Assembly (NCBI RefSeq): GCF_038637725.1
Contig: NZ_CP152052.1
Span: 186,001-250,000, forward strand
Reading direction: 5' to 3'
Length of the DNA stretch: 64,000 nucleotides
Source of the DNA: Psychrobacillus sp. FSL H8-0483
Lineage (GTDB): Bacteria; Bacillota; Bacilli; Bacillales_A; Planococcaceae
The position numbers were made by a program, and so were the translations under genes. Positions 42,462 through 51,572 of the stretch are shown here, in pieces. The notes under the pieces are model-generated. The model was not told where the DNA came from. It ran no database searches and saw only the letters and a list, made by a program, of their open reading frames with translations. Numbering within the stretch: the stretch's first letter is position 1; each line of letters starts with the position of its first letter.

Positions 42462-43148
42462 TTAAACATTAAAGCGATATCCGGCTCCCCAAACGGTTTC
42501 TAGTAATTTCGGATGAGCAGGTTCTCTTTCAATTTTGCTACGTAATTTTCCAATATGGACGGTTACAGTAGAAACATCTGCAGCTGACTCAAAACCCCAG
42601 ATGTTTTCATAAAGTTGCTCTTTGCTCAACACTTGGTTTGGGTGCATTACAAGAAAAACGAACAAATCGAATTCTTTTGTTGTAAATGGTACTTCTTCCC
42701 CGTTTATATGGACTCTACGTGATGATTTATCAATGGATATTCCGTGAATATAGATTGTGTTTGATTTGTTTTGATTTCCGGCTAAGCGTTCATATCGTGC
42801 CAAATGTGCTTTAACTCTAGCAACCAGCTCACTTGGACTAAAAGGCTTTGTAATATAATCGTCAGCACCTAAACCAAGACCTCGAATTTTATCGATATCT
42901 TCCTTTTTGGCAGAAACAAATAATATAGGGATGTTCTTGACAGCACGTATTTGTTTGCATATCTCAAATCCACTTATTCCTGGAAGCATGATATCTAGAA
43001 TAATTAAGTCATAGTTACCTTGAAGGGCATGTTGGAGTCCAGCATCACCAGTATGCTGCATATCGACAGTAAAATTATTGATTTCTAAATAATCTCTTTG
43101 TAATTCTGCGATACTAACTTCGTCTTCAATAAGTAAGATATTTTTCAT
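42462..43148 (-). CDS. OmpR-family response regulator
   Basis: This 228-aa regulator has a receiver domain (IEDE at the start, phosphoacceptor Asp in LIILDIMLPGISG, Lys in DDYITKPFSP) and a winged helix (VPFTTKEFDLFVFL ... ETVWGAGYRF). It begins 1 bp after its kinase, with AAGGAAG upstream, so the order kinase-regulator is reversed compared with the other two systems in the window. R1 copy 3 follows and may terminate the transcript. Confidence 0.9.
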   Translation of the reverse strand: MKNILLIEDEVSIAELQRDYLEINNFTVDMQHTGDAGLQHALQGNYDLIILDIMLPGISGFEICKQIRAVKNIPILFVSAKKEDIDKIRGLGLGADDYITKPFSPSELVARVKAHLARYERLAGNQNKSNTIYIHGISIDKSSRRVHINGEEVPFTTKEFDLFVFLVMHPNQVLSKEQLYENIWGFESAADVSTVTVHIGKLRSKIEREPAHPKLLETVWGAGYRFNV

Positions 43149-43149
43149 T

Positions 43150-44592
43150 TTAACTTCCTTTCCTTAAGGTAAAGAAAACATTTGTACCTTTTCCTAATTC
43201 GCTCGTTGCCCAAATCTCTCCACCATGCTCCACGATAATTTGTTTTGCAATCGCAAGTCCTAAGCCACTTCCACCTGTTTGTGAGTTTCTAGATTGTTCA
43301 GCTCGGTAAAAACGATTAAAAATATGAGGTAAAGCGGAAGGTTCTATTCCTTGACCGTTATCTGTGATTTTAATAGTGATATCATTATTTCCTTCAATTA
43401 GAGAAATGGTAATGTTCTTCTGAACTTTATCCATATATTTCACACAATTGTTAATTAGGTTAACCATTACTCTTTTTAGTTTCTCTCTATCTGCTGCCAC
43501 GTACATCGGCTTATGCATTAGATCAAATTCAATTTTAATTCCGTCTTGAAGTAGTTCTAAATGAAGTTCTTCTACATAGTCTCGCATATACTGATTCAGT
43601 TCGATGATTTCAAAAGAGAAGGGTTCTTTTTTTAAGTCTAATTTGGAGAACAAGAACAATTCGTCTATCAATGAATCCATATCTTTTGCTTTTAAGTGAA
43701 TGATGGATAAATATTTATCCGTTTTTTCAGGGGTATTAGCCACACCGTCTTTTATTCCTTCAACGTATCCAATAATCGAGGTAATGGGTGTCTTCAAATC
43801 ATGCGAAATATTGGATAGTAGTTCTTTCCGATTTTCCTCATACTGTAGCTGAAGATTTACAGATTCTTTTAATTTAATTCTCATTTCTTCAAAAGACCTA
43901 TTTAACTGTCCGATTTCATCATTCGAAGTGGCTTTGATTTCAAAGCTTAAATCTCCTGATTTTATTCGATGTGCACCATTTGTCAGAATAGATATGGGAA
44001 GGATAATACTTCGCGATACTAAATAGTTTAAAAGTCCAATAATTACTATAAACAGAAATAGTAATAGGCCAAATAAAATTGGAAACAACTCCTTAGCCAA
44101 CTCGGCATAGGAACTTGCCTTTCTCAATACAAATATACTTCCTTTGCTTTTATCTGGAAAATAAAAGTCGAATTTCACATATGTGAAAAAAGAATTATCG
44201 ATTTTTATCGAATCTCGCGTATTTATATTTGTTTCTTCAAATCCAGGGAGAGAGATAGACAATGCTTGCTTATCAAGAGTGGGGGAAGCGTACTCGACAT
44301 TATTTTCTTTTCTAACTACAAGATTGATACCTTCTTGTTCAATTCTTTTTAGTTGCTCTTCGTCTAGAAGCTGGGAAGGATTATTTTTAGCTAATAGCTT
44401 CAAGTCTAGAAAAGCACTTTCTTCAACCGTAGTCAAAGGTTTTTGAACATAAGTCTTTTTATAAAAATGCTCGATAGAATTTATATCACCCGTTATCGAA
44501 AAAATAATTAAAAAGCCAGCTGCTAGCAATAATGTGAATGAAAAAAGTATTACTCCTACGTAGGACAATAGAAATCGCATTTTAATTGACAT
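43150..44592 (-). CDS. Sensor histidine kinase
   Basis: This 480-aa kinase has two membrane helices (about 8-30 and 168-192) around an extracytoplasmic domain of about 135 residues. A HAMP domain (ILPISILTNGAHRIKSGDLSF) is followed by the HisKA motif LLSNISHDLKTPITSIIGY and HATPase motifs NCVKY, DNGQGIEP and GGSGLGLAIAKQ. GTGAGGTG lies about 8 nt before ATG 44592. It is the first gene of the pair. No target gene is obvious beside it; the Ig-like lipoprotein beyond R1 is the nearest candidate. Confidence 0.9.
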   Translation of the reverse strand: MSIKMRFLLSYVGVILFSFTLLLAAGFLIIFSITGDINSIEHFYKKTYVQKPLTTVEESAFLDLKLLAKNNPSQLLDEEQLKRIEQEGINLVVRKENNVEYASPTLDKQALSISLPGFEETNINTRDSIKIDNSFFTYVKFDFYFPDKSKGSIFVLRKASSYAELAKELFPILFGLLLFLFIVIIGLLNYLVSRSIILPISILTNGAHRIKSGDLSFEIKATSNDEIGQLNRSFEEMRIKLKESVNLQLQYEENRKELLSNISHDLKTPITSIIGYVEGIKDGVANTPEKTDKYLSIIHLKAKDMDSLIDELFLFSKLDLKKEPFSFEIIELNQYMRDYVEELHLELLQDGIKIEFDLMHKPMYVAADREKLKRVMVNLINNCVKYMDKVQKNITISLIEGNNDITIKITDNGQGIEPSALPHIFNRFYRAEQSRNSQTGGSGLGLAIAKQIIVEHGGEIWATSELGKGTNVFFTLRKGS

Positions 44593-44785
44593 TTTTAATC
44601 ACCTCACAATCACTATTTATCAAATGTATAAGAAACTATATGAACCATAACACGCAATCCTTAAAAATTTCTAAAGTATGTATGAAAAATCTATAAACAA
44701 CAGACTTATTAATCACTACTTGAGATAATGCGAGGGAGCGGTGAACTAGATTCTTCTTAGTAGCTTCAGTTACTCCTCACCAATT

Positions 44786-44898
44786 TTAGTTTACGCGTAT
44801 TTCGACAGGATTATAATGAAGAATAGCTAATAACTGCTCTGCCATATAAGTAGAAGAATACGTAAAATTATTGTCGATCCATTCTATAATCATTCCTA
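44786..44898 (-). pseudogene. Decayed C-terminal fragment of a TetR-family regulator
   Basis: In one minus-strand frame the sequence reads GMIIEWIDNNFTY followed by SSTYMAEQLLAIL and a stop, which resembles the C-terminus of TetR regulators (IIEWI...Y...EYMAEQL). Upstream, LFWVTLS appears in another frame, pointing to a frameshift. No helix-turn-helix part remains in the window. Confidence 0.5.
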
Positions 44899-44931
44899 CA
44901 GGATAAGGTCACCCAAAACAAACGATTAAAA

Positions 44932-45370
44932 TCAAATGACTGTGCAACTATAGCTGCAACAAATATCGAAAGCTCCACTAAGGACAACGCGAAGAGAAGG
45001 CTTGGAAATAATTATTTCCCGGTGAATATTAGTAATTGGTTTACTTGCAATGGTACTTGCCTCGTTGAATAAATCATACAAAGTTTCTAAATTGTCATCC
45101 CGTATTTCAACTGACTGGGTTGGTTTATGCCCTTTATTGTCAATAGATTTCGCGATTGATCGAATCCCCTCTATTAATTCGTCTGATAATACACCTGCTT
45201 TCATTTCTAAGTGTTCATTTGCATGACGTAACGAATGCTCCGACAATTGCCACCATAATAGCGGAAATAAATGGAGAAGGTGCTGTATATGTACCTAATC
45301 CCATAGCAACTGACAAACCTAGTACTGCAAACAGTAATTTTTTTGCACGAAAAGCATAAGGAATATTAAA
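44932..45370 (-). pseudogene. Degenerate coding remnants
   Basis: A minus-strand frame without start codon encodes a hydrophobic segment (LLFAVLGLSVAMGLGTYTAP) and stops at about 45215. A second overlapping frame (TTG 45246) continues for 104 codons with no recognisable domain. Together with the adjacent TetR fragment this looks like a decayed locus; I cannot identify the ancestral genes. Confidence 0.35.
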
Positions 45371-45609
45371 ATGATATTCTTTCTGCAGGGACTACAAAAG
45401 AGAGGTCCATATGAAGTAGCCAGACAATACATAATTATTATGTAGTATTATTCCAAAAAGTTGTTTAATACCTTAGAAAGCCTATTTCTAAGCTGAAAGA
45501 AGTTGCTTTGATTAAAAGGGATTTTAATTGATCTAGTTTTAAAAAAGAGGTGATAGTTGGATTAATATAGAAATTATGGATATAGACTTGATGAAGGGGG
45601 GGATTTTTC
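45371..45609. other. Intergenic, upstream of the unknown membrane operon
   Basis: No gene or recognisable RNA element is visible. It presumably holds the promoter of the operon at 45610. Confidence 0.35.
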
Positions 45610-46314
45610 TTGTGGAATGGAAACATTGTGGAGATATTCACTATAGTTTTGGCTTGGATTACAGTCGGTATTATTGCAAATCGTTTGTATAAAAATAAAT
45701 TGATGAAACCAGAGCTATGGAAAATGATTGTGGTCATCTTGATTGGTCTCTTTTCATTTTCTTTTCATTTTACTGTATTTGGTACGTTCTTGAAGATTTC
45801 CATCTTGCCACTTGGAGTATGGGTTATGTATGGGTTTTTAAATAGAAACAAAGAACAGTGGGAGAAATATCAACCCTTTGCTTGGTTAGGCTTTTTTGCT
45901 AACTATATTATCTTAGCGTCTACATTAATAGCAATACCGATAAATTACTTACTGTATTCGGAAGATGAACTAGCAACTTATATGTCACATGTAGAAAATG
46001 CTTTCATAATTACTATTCATCCATCTGGGCAGGAACGTTCTTTTAGTCATGAAAACTTTCAAAGACAATTGAATAGTATGAGTCAAGAAATGATTTATAG
46101 TGACGAATGGTATAACGAGACGTATATGAATGCCGAGCCAAATAGAAGGAACGAACGATTTCCATATATGCTAGTGAATACCTCCCCAAAATGGGGGAGC
46201 GGTCTTCAAACGAGTATTTATGTAGAAGGTGACGGAAAAGGGCTCTTAATTTCAACCCCTAAAAAGGACATATATTTTCGATCCGAAGACTCCTTGTTAG
46301 GGGAGGCGAAATAG
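45610..46314 (+). CDS. Unknown membrane protein, first gene of a two-gene operon
   Basis: This 234-aa protein has four hydrophobic segments (about 8-26, 38-60, 62-78 and 88-112), then a polar domain of about 120 residues with no motif I recognise (MSHVENAFIITIHPSGQERSF ...). Start TTG 45610 follows a GGGGGGG stretch by 7 nt. The stop is one base from the next start, so the two are co-translated. No function can be proposed. Confidence 0.65.
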   Translation: MWNGNIVEIFTIVLAWITVGIIANRLYKNKLMKPELWKMIVVILIGLFSFSFHFTVFGTFLKISILPLGVWVMYGFLNRNKEQWEKYQPFAWLGFFANYIILASTLIAIPINYLLYSEDELATYMSHVENAFIITIHPSGQERSFSHENFQRQLNSMSQEMIYSDEWYNETYMNAEPNRRNERFPYMLVNTSPKWGSGLQTSIYVEGDGKGLLISTPKKDIYFRSEDSLLGEAK

Positions 46315-46315
46315 C

Positions 46316-47071
46316 ATGAAGAAAAAGATCTTCATTTATTTTGGAAGTATCGTATTCCTACTGACAGTTGTCCTTATCTATTGGTTTTATTTTTCAAAGC
46401 CTAATCCTTTTCCGACGGACGAACAATTAGTAAAAGAGATGAATAGCCTGTTTCCTGAAGTTTCTGCAAGTATTATTCAAGAAGTTATTTACTTGGATAA
46501 AGAGCATGCATTTGTTCCCTTTATCTCGGAAGAGGACCATTATGGTATAAGTTTCTGGGTGTGGAAACATCACAAATGGATGGTTGAATTTATGGATACA
46601 AACGGAAATGTGCGGGTTTGGAAAATAAATAATAATGATCCCTCTACTTATCACTTTGTATGGAATTCCGCTTCTTCAGAACAGCTAAACTATATGAATC
46701 TATACTTAATTAAAAAGAGGAATTATTATGTCACCGATAACGTTCATCATTACTTTCCAGGGGTACAAATGGAAGAGAAGATTTCCCTTCCTAAAACGAC
46801 CTATGGAAGCTTGCCGATATCGAACGAATGGGTTTCTGTTATTGACTCCTTAAATAAATTAAATTCGGCCAAGCAACCTGACCCATTCTTCCCTTTCTAT
46901 ACTCCTCAGCAGGATATATATTTTGGTTGGAATACCATTGATAAATCGGATGAAATAACTTATCCGGATCGTAATTTAAATAGTAGTACATCCTGGAATG
47001 GCGATTCGAATATAGAGTATTTACTCTTTATAAATGACTACTCAGAACTTGAATATCCTTATCAAAAATGA
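46316..47071 (+). CDS. Unknown membrane-anchored protein, second gene of the operon
   Basis: This 251-aa protein has a single N-terminal hydrophobic helix (residues 5-26) after two to three lysines, then an extracytoplasmic domain rich in Trp, Tyr and Asn (WVWKHHKWMVEFMDTNGNVRVW; WNTIDKSDEITYPDRNLNSS). It could be a membrane anchor or an uncleaved signal peptide. I recognise no family. It follows the 234-aa membrane protein by one base, with GGGGAGGCG as ribosome site, so the two products probably act together. Confidence 0.65.
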   Translation: MKKKIFIYFGSIVFLLTVVLIYWFYFSKPNPFPTDEQLVKEMNSLFPEVSASIIQEVIYLDKEHAFVPFISEEDHYGISFWVWKHHKWMVEFMDTNGNVRVWKINNNDPSTYHFVWNSASSEQLNYMNLYLIKKRNYYVTDNVHHYFPGVQMEEKISLPKTTYGSLPISNEWVSVIDSLNKLNSAKQPDPFFPFYTPQQDIYFGWNTIDKSDEITYPDRNLNSSTSWNGDSNIEYLLFINDYSELEYPYQK

Positions 47072-47173
47072 ATCAATAAAACATTTCATGTAGGAATGAA
47101 TATTTTGGAACCTTTATTTACTAAGTTCGTATAGTAATTGAATAACATTAAAACTGCAAAGGAGAATCTACTT

Positions 47174-47944
47174 ATGTCATTTTTTAATAAAGTACTAGCG
47201 AGCGTTGGGATTGGTGGAGCGAAAGTAGAAACGAAGTTAGAGAAATCTACGTATGTAGCTGGAGAAATGATGAATGGGGAAGTGGAAGTGTATGGAGGGA
47301 ATATTGAACAACAAATTGACTCCATCTACTTAACAGCGAATACTACGTATATCAGAGAATCAGATGATAAAAAATATACAGCTGTTGCTTCAGTGAAATC
47401 GTATAAGGTCCATGAACCGTTTACAATTGGAGCAAACGAAACGAAAGTAATTCCATTTTCTTTAGAGCTTCCAGTTGAAACGCCTGTAACACTTGGAAAT
47501 ACACGAGTATGGGTGAGCACAGGACTAGATATTAAAAATGCAGTAGATCCGACAGATAAAGACTATATAGAAGTTCGACCAACAAGACTTGCTGAGCAAA
47601 TTTTAGAAGCAGTAGAACAACTCGGCTTCCGATTACGTAAAGCGGAATGTGAACAAGCTTCTAGAAGAATACGTACTACGTATCCATTTGTTCAAGAGTT
47701 CGAATTCATTCCAACGAGCAGTTTATATAGAGGAAGATTAGATGAATTGGAGATTGTATTCCTTTCACAAACTGAACAATCCGCAGAGATCCTTATGCAA
47801 GTAGATCGTAGAGCAAGAGGATTAGGAGGGTTTCTTTCCGAAGCACTTGAAACGGATGAGAGTCATATTAGACTTTCCATTACTACACAAGATTTACCGA
47901 ATTTAAATGAAAAGCTAAAACAAATTATCTCTAGACACCTTTAA
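47174..47944 (+). CDS. spo0M: Spo0M, sporulation-control protein
   Basis: Spo0M is an arrestin-like beta-sandwich protein affecting early sporulation and cell division in Bacillus. The sequence begins MSFFNKVLASVGIGGAKVETKLE and continues with GEMMNGEVEVYGGNIEQQIDSIYL, closely matching the family. I chose ATG 47174 (256 aa), 7 nt after AAAGGAGA; the 12-codon extension has no ribosome site. It is a single gene with its own terminator, and it supports a spore-forming host, though Spo0M also occurs outside spore formers. Confidence 0.9.
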   Translation: MSFFNKVLASVGIGGAKVETKLEKSTYVAGEMMNGEVEVYGGNIEQQIDSIYLTANTTYIRESDDKKYTAVASVKSYKVHEPFTIGANETKVIPFSLELPVETPVTLGNTRVWVSTGLDIKNAVDPTDKDYIEVRPTRLAEQILEAVEQLGFRLRKAECEQASRRIRTTYPFVQEFEFIPTSSLYRGRLDELEIVFLSQTEQSAEILMQVDRRARGLGGFLSEALETDESHIRLSITTQDLPNLNEKLKQIISRHL

Positions 47945-47972
47945 GAAACTTCGAAAAATTAAATGAAGAACT

Positions 47973-48013
47973 AAGCCCCAGAAACCATTACTACCTGTTT
48001 CTGGGGCTTTTAA
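47973..48013 (+). terminator. Rho-independent terminator after spo0M
   Basis: AAGCCCCAGAAAC pairs perfectly with GTTTCTGGGGCTT across an 11-nt loop, then T residues. Confidence 0.9.
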
Positions 48014-48073
48014 GATGACTAAAATTTTCCTCTTATCGAAAATCAAATGCTGAAAATATGGTAAAATTATATC

Positions 48074-48092
48074 GACCACACTGGTCTATAAT
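48074..48092 (+). promoter_or_regulatory. TetR operator candidate overlapping a -10 box
   Basis: GACCACACTGGTC (48074-48086) is a perfect 5+3+5 palindrome that abuts TATAAT (48087-48092), about 45 bp before the TetR gene. The -35 is weak. It suggests autorepression. Confidence 0.55.
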
Positions 48093-48137
48093 TATTTTTT
48101 TAGCAATAAAATAATCATTGATAGGAGGAGACTAGAA

Positions 48138-48755
48138 ATCACAAAAACATTTGAAAGTCTGGATTCCAGTAAGCAAAAAAGAATTATAGAAGCTGCTCTA
48201 AAAGAGTTTAGGGAAAAGGGCTTTGACCAAGCTTCTACCAATCAAATAGTGAAGGAAGCAGGGATTGGTAAAGGAATGCTCTTTTATTATTTCAACAATA
48301 AACTAGATCTGTATTCGTACTTAATTGACTATTGTCTTGTAATCGTGGAAGAAGAGTATTTCGGAGCAATAGATGGAAAAGAACCGGATTTGTTTGAGCG
48401 TATGAAACGAATCGTAGTAGTCAAAATGGATTTCCTATCAAAGTATCCAGAAGCAATAAACTTTATAGGTACCATATTATCGAATGATCAAATCGATGCA
48501 AACGTAAAGTCTAGGATAGAAGCGTTACATAACGATGGATACACAAAAATTTACGGGAATTTGGAATACTCATTTTTTAAAGAAAATATAGACGTTCCAA
48601 AAGCATTTAACTTGATTCGATGGGCGGTTGAAGGTTATGAAAATGAGGTAAAACTCCGTTTGAAAGGTCAAGATTTAAGTGCAATCAATTATGAATCTTA
48701 TATTGAGGAGTTTTTTAGTTATTTAGACATGATGCGTACCTTTTTTTATAAATAA
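48138..48755 (+). CDS. TetR-family regulator of the ABC exporter, with a non-standard start
   Basis: The N-terminal helix-turn-helix is SSKQKRIIEAALKEFREKGF followed by DQASTNQIVKEAGIGKGMLFYYFNNK. The family start (I/M-TKTFESLD) begins at an ATC codon at 48138, 9 nt after GGAGG. No in-frame ATG, GTG or TTG lies between there and GTG 48249, which would remove half of the DNA-binding domain; CTG 48159 is the only near alternative. I therefore annotate 205 aa from ATC. It precedes an ABC transporter operon that it probably represses. A mutated ATG or sequencing error is possible. Confidence 0.75.
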   Translation: MTKTFESLDSSKQKRIIEAALKEFREKGFDQASTNQIVKEAGIGKGMLFYYFNNKLDLYSYLIDYCLVIVEEEYFGAIDGKEPDLFERMKRIVVVKMDFLSKYPEAINFIGTILSNDQIDANVKSRIEALHNDGYTKIYGNLEYSFFKENIDVPKAFNLIRWAVEGYENEVKLRLKGQDLSAINYESYIEEFFSYLDMMRTFFYK

Positions 48756-48771
48756 AGGGAGAGTGAGAAAC

Positions 48772-49665
48772 ATGACGATAATTAATACAAAAAACTTAAC
48801 AAAGAAGTTTGGAAAATTTACTGCTTTAGATCATGTGGATCTCGATGTGAAGGAAGGGGAAGTGTATGGTTTCATCGGCCCTAATGGAGCAGGTAAATCC
48901 ACCACCATTCGTCTTTTGCTAGGTATGATTAAGGCTACGGAGGGAGAAGCAACTATTTTCGGACTGGATGCTTGGAAAGATGCTGTGGATATACATAAGC
49001 GCTTGGCATACGTGCCAGGCGATGTTAACTTATGGCCAAACTTAACAGGCGGAGAAGTAATCGACCTATTTATGAAATTACGTGGAGCGAGAAATAAAAG
49101 CCGACGGGAAGAAATGATTGAAAAGTTTAAATTAGACCCATCTAAAAAATGTAGAACCTACTCTAAAGGGAATCGACAAAAAGTTGCGTTAGTAGCTGCA
49201 TTTGCATCCGATGCGGATCTATACATTTTAGATGAACCGACATCTGGACTTGACCCATTGATGGAAAAAGTGTTCCAGGATTGTGTTCTGGACTCCAAGA
49301 AAGAAGGAAAAAGCATTCTACTTTCCAGTCATATATTATCGGAAGTAGAAAAATTATGTGATAGAGTAGGAATCATTCGCCAGGGGAAAATAATTGAAAC
49401 AGGTAGTCTAAATCAATTACGTCATTTAACACGAACAAATTTACTGGTCGAAACGAAACAACCAATGATCGGATTAAGTGAATTAAATGGTGTTTATACA
49501 ATAGAAGAAAAGAACCAAACTCTTTCGTTCCAAGTAGATACAGAAGAATTGGATGTTGTGATAAGACATATTAGCCAGTTCGGCATAGTGAGATTAGAAA
49601 GTGCACCACCAACTTTAGAAGATTTGTTTATGCGCCACTATAAAGGAGTCGGAGGTGTATCCTAA
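48772..49665 (+). CDS. ABC exporter ATP-binding protein
   Basis: This 297-aa ATPase has Walker A GPNGAGKST, signature YSKGNRQK (a variant of LSGGQ), Walker B LYILDEPTSGLDP, and the His in LLSSHILSEVEKL. The C-terminal part is typical of drug-exporter ATPases of the DrrA/CcmA type. I chose ATG 48772, about 10 nt after GGGAG. It lies 16 bp after the TetR gene and overlaps the permease start (TAATG), so the three genes form one operon. Confidence 0.92.
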   Translation: MTIINTKNLTKKFGKFTALDHVDLDVKEGEVYGFIGPNGAGKSTTIRLLLGMIKATEGEATIFGLDAWKDAVDIHKRLAYVPGDVNLWPNLTGGEVIDLFMKLRGARNKSRREEMIEKFKLDPSKKCRTYSKGNRQKVALVAAFASDADLYILDEPTSGLDPLMEKVFQDCVLDSKKEGKSILLSSHILSEVEKLCDRVGIIRQGKIIETGSLNQLRHLTRTNLLVETKQPMIGLSELNGVYTIEEKNQTLSFQVDTEELDVVIRHISQFGIVRLESAPPTLEDLFMRHYKGVGGVS

Positions 49666-51269
49666 TGTCAAAGCAACCATTAAAACATACAGGGATGCTT
49701 GTACGTTTTATATTACGCCAAGATCGTCTACGGATTCCTATATGGATAATCGCTTTAGTGCTAATCACTTTCAGCACAGCCATTTCCTTTTCGGATTTGT
49801 ACCAAAATCAGGAGGAAAGACAGGCAATCGCACAAACAATGAGGAACCCAGCTATGACGGCGATGGTTGGTCATAGTGGAGGGTTAGATAATTATACGAA
49901 TGGAGCGATGATGGCTCATCAAATGTTGCTTTTCAGTGCTATAGCGGTTGCCATCATGAGTATTTTACTTGTTGCTAGACATACTCGTTCAGAGGAGGAA
50001 GATGGGCAGTTGGAAATGATCCGCGCCCTACCAGTTGGACGTTTGTCGAATTTAAGTGCAACTATCCTAGTTGTCAGTGGCACGAATGTGTTATTAGCAA
50101 TAATAGTGGGTTTTGGATTGTATTCATTAGGAATTGAGAGTTTAGATTTAGAAGGTTCCTTCTTATATGGAGCAGTTTTAGGTGCAACTGGAATTTTTTT
50201 CGCAGCGGCGACCGCAATATTTGCCCAGCTTTCGGAGAACTCTCGTGGGACAATAGGATTAAGTTTCGCAGTACTTGGACTTGCGTATTTCATCCGAGCA
50301 ATTGGTGATGTTGGGAATGCAACACTGTCCTGGTTTTCCCCACTAGGAATCGTATTAAAAGCGGAAGTATATGTCCACAATTACTGGATGCCTATTATAT
50401 TAGTGATCACTTTAGCGATACTTTTATTGGTGCTAGCATTCTACCTAAATTCCATTCGTGATTTAGATGCGGGATTTTTACCTGCAAAACCGGGCAAAGT
50501 GCATGCATCGCCATTTTTGCAGAGTCCGATTGGTCTAGCGCTAAGAATTCAACGTACTGGATTAATTGCTTGGGCAATTGGTTTGTTTCTATTGGGGGCT
50601 TCCTATGGGTCTGTTTTAGGTGATTTAGAATCCTTTTTCAAAGATGTAGAAATGATGGAAGCTCTAATAACACCCGTCGAAGGGTTTACGTTAACAGAAC
50701 AATTTATACCAATGTTAATGACGGTCATAGCAATGTTTTGTACAGTACCGGCTCTCCTAGTAGTTTTTAAGCTGAAAGGTGAAGAAAAGAAGAATTATAC
50801 GGAACATATACTTAGCCGTGCGGTATCACGATCGCGGACAATGGGAAGTTATTTTATAATTTCAATAGTTACTAGCATTGTAATGCTTTTATTAGCAGTT
50901 CTCGGACTGTGGTTTTCAAGTGTAGTTGTGATGGAGGATGCCATTTCCTTTAGTACAATTTTTAAAGCAGCAATGGTTTATTTACCTGCAATCTGGACGA
51001 TGATTGGTTTAGCGGTATTTTTAGTAGGATTTCGACCTACAAATACAAGCATTACATGGTTGTATTTTATTTATTCATTTATTGTAGTTTACTTAGGGGC
51101 GTTACTTCAATTTCCGGATTGGTTGAGGAATCTTTCACCATATGGTCATATTCCACAGCTTCCAGTAGAAGAAATGGATTTTATGGCAGTTTCGGTATTA
51201 TTAATCATTGCAATTGTTTTATCTATCTTTGGATTCATCACTTATAATAAACGAGATATTTTAGGTTAA
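49665..51269 (+). CDS. ABC exporter permease, TnrB-like
   Basis: This 534-aa membrane protein has about twelve hydrophobic segments in two halves and the conserved ARHTRSEEEDGQLEMIRALPVGR loop, which marks the tetronasin/antibiotic-exporter ABC-2 family. It probably pairs with the ATPase just upstream to export an antibiotic or lipid-like compound. GGAGGTG lies 7-8 nt before the ATG. Repeat R1 copy 4 starts 8 bp after the stop and carries the only terminator visible for the operon. Confidence 0.87.
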   Translation: MSKQPLKHTGMLVRFILRQDRLRIPIWIIALVLITFSTAISFSDLYQNQEERQAIAQTMRNPAMTAMVGHSGGLDNYTNGAMMAHQMLLFSAIAVAIMSILLVARHTRSEEEDGQLEMIRALPVGRLSNLSATILVVSGTNVLLAIIVGFGLYSLGIESLDLEGSFLYGAVLGATGIFFAAATAIFAQLSENSRGTIGLSFAVLGLAYFIRAIGDVGNATLSWFSPLGIVLKAEVYVHNYWMPIILVITLAILLLVLAFYLNSIRDLDAGFLPAKPGKVHASPFLQSPIGLALRIQRTGLIAWAIGLFLLGASYGSVLGDLESFFKDVEMMEALITPVEGFTLTEQFIPMLMTVIAMFCTVPALLVVFKLKGEEKKNYTEHILSRAVSRSRTMGSYFIISIVTSIVMLLLAVLGLWFSSVVVMEDAISFSTIFKAAMVYLPAIWTMIGLAVFLVGFRPTNTSITWLYFIYSFIVVYLGALLQFPDWLRNLSPYGHIPQLPVEEMDFMAVSVLLIIAIVLSIFGFITYNKRDILG

Positions 51270-51277
51270 TAGAGGAT

Positions 51278-51563
51278 GGGGCTGTCAAATAAGCCCATAA
51301 ATTGAAGCAGGTGTAGAAAAACGAGTCTTTTTCTACACCTGTTTTTTGTATACTTTTCATTAAACTACTATTTTTTTGTAGGCAATTGATTGTAGTGGAA
51401 GACGGCGACTCCAGCGGGAATAGCATGAGCTGAAGGCCCCGCAGGAGCGAGAGCGACGAGGAGACTGAAGCCATGCCCGCGGAAAGCGTCCGTCTGGAAC
51501 GGAAATCAATACATTGGAAAAGGGACCATCTCTCAGTCAATGTATGATTTTAGGGACAGCCCC
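51278..51563. repeat. Repeat element R1, copy 4, complete
   Basis: Inverted termini GGGGCTGTCA (51278-51287) and GGGACAGCCCC (51553-51563) lie 286 bp apart. The terminator-like hairpin is at about 51308-51350, directly after the ABC exporter operon. The right end is 10 bp before the -35 box of the next operon. Confidence 0.92.
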
Positions 51564-51572
51564 GTCTTTATT

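Noticed and set aside
45156-45359. Plus-strand ORF of 67 aa
   Set aside because: It is antisense to the degenerate minus-strand remnants, has no ribosome site and no recognisable domain.
42111-51540. Similar minus-strand ORFs inside the R1 copies (about 100 aa, starting MTERWSLFQC)
   Set aside because: They follow the repeat sequence itself, differ by frameshifts between copies and have no ribosome site, so their similarity reflects the DNA repeat and not a protein family.
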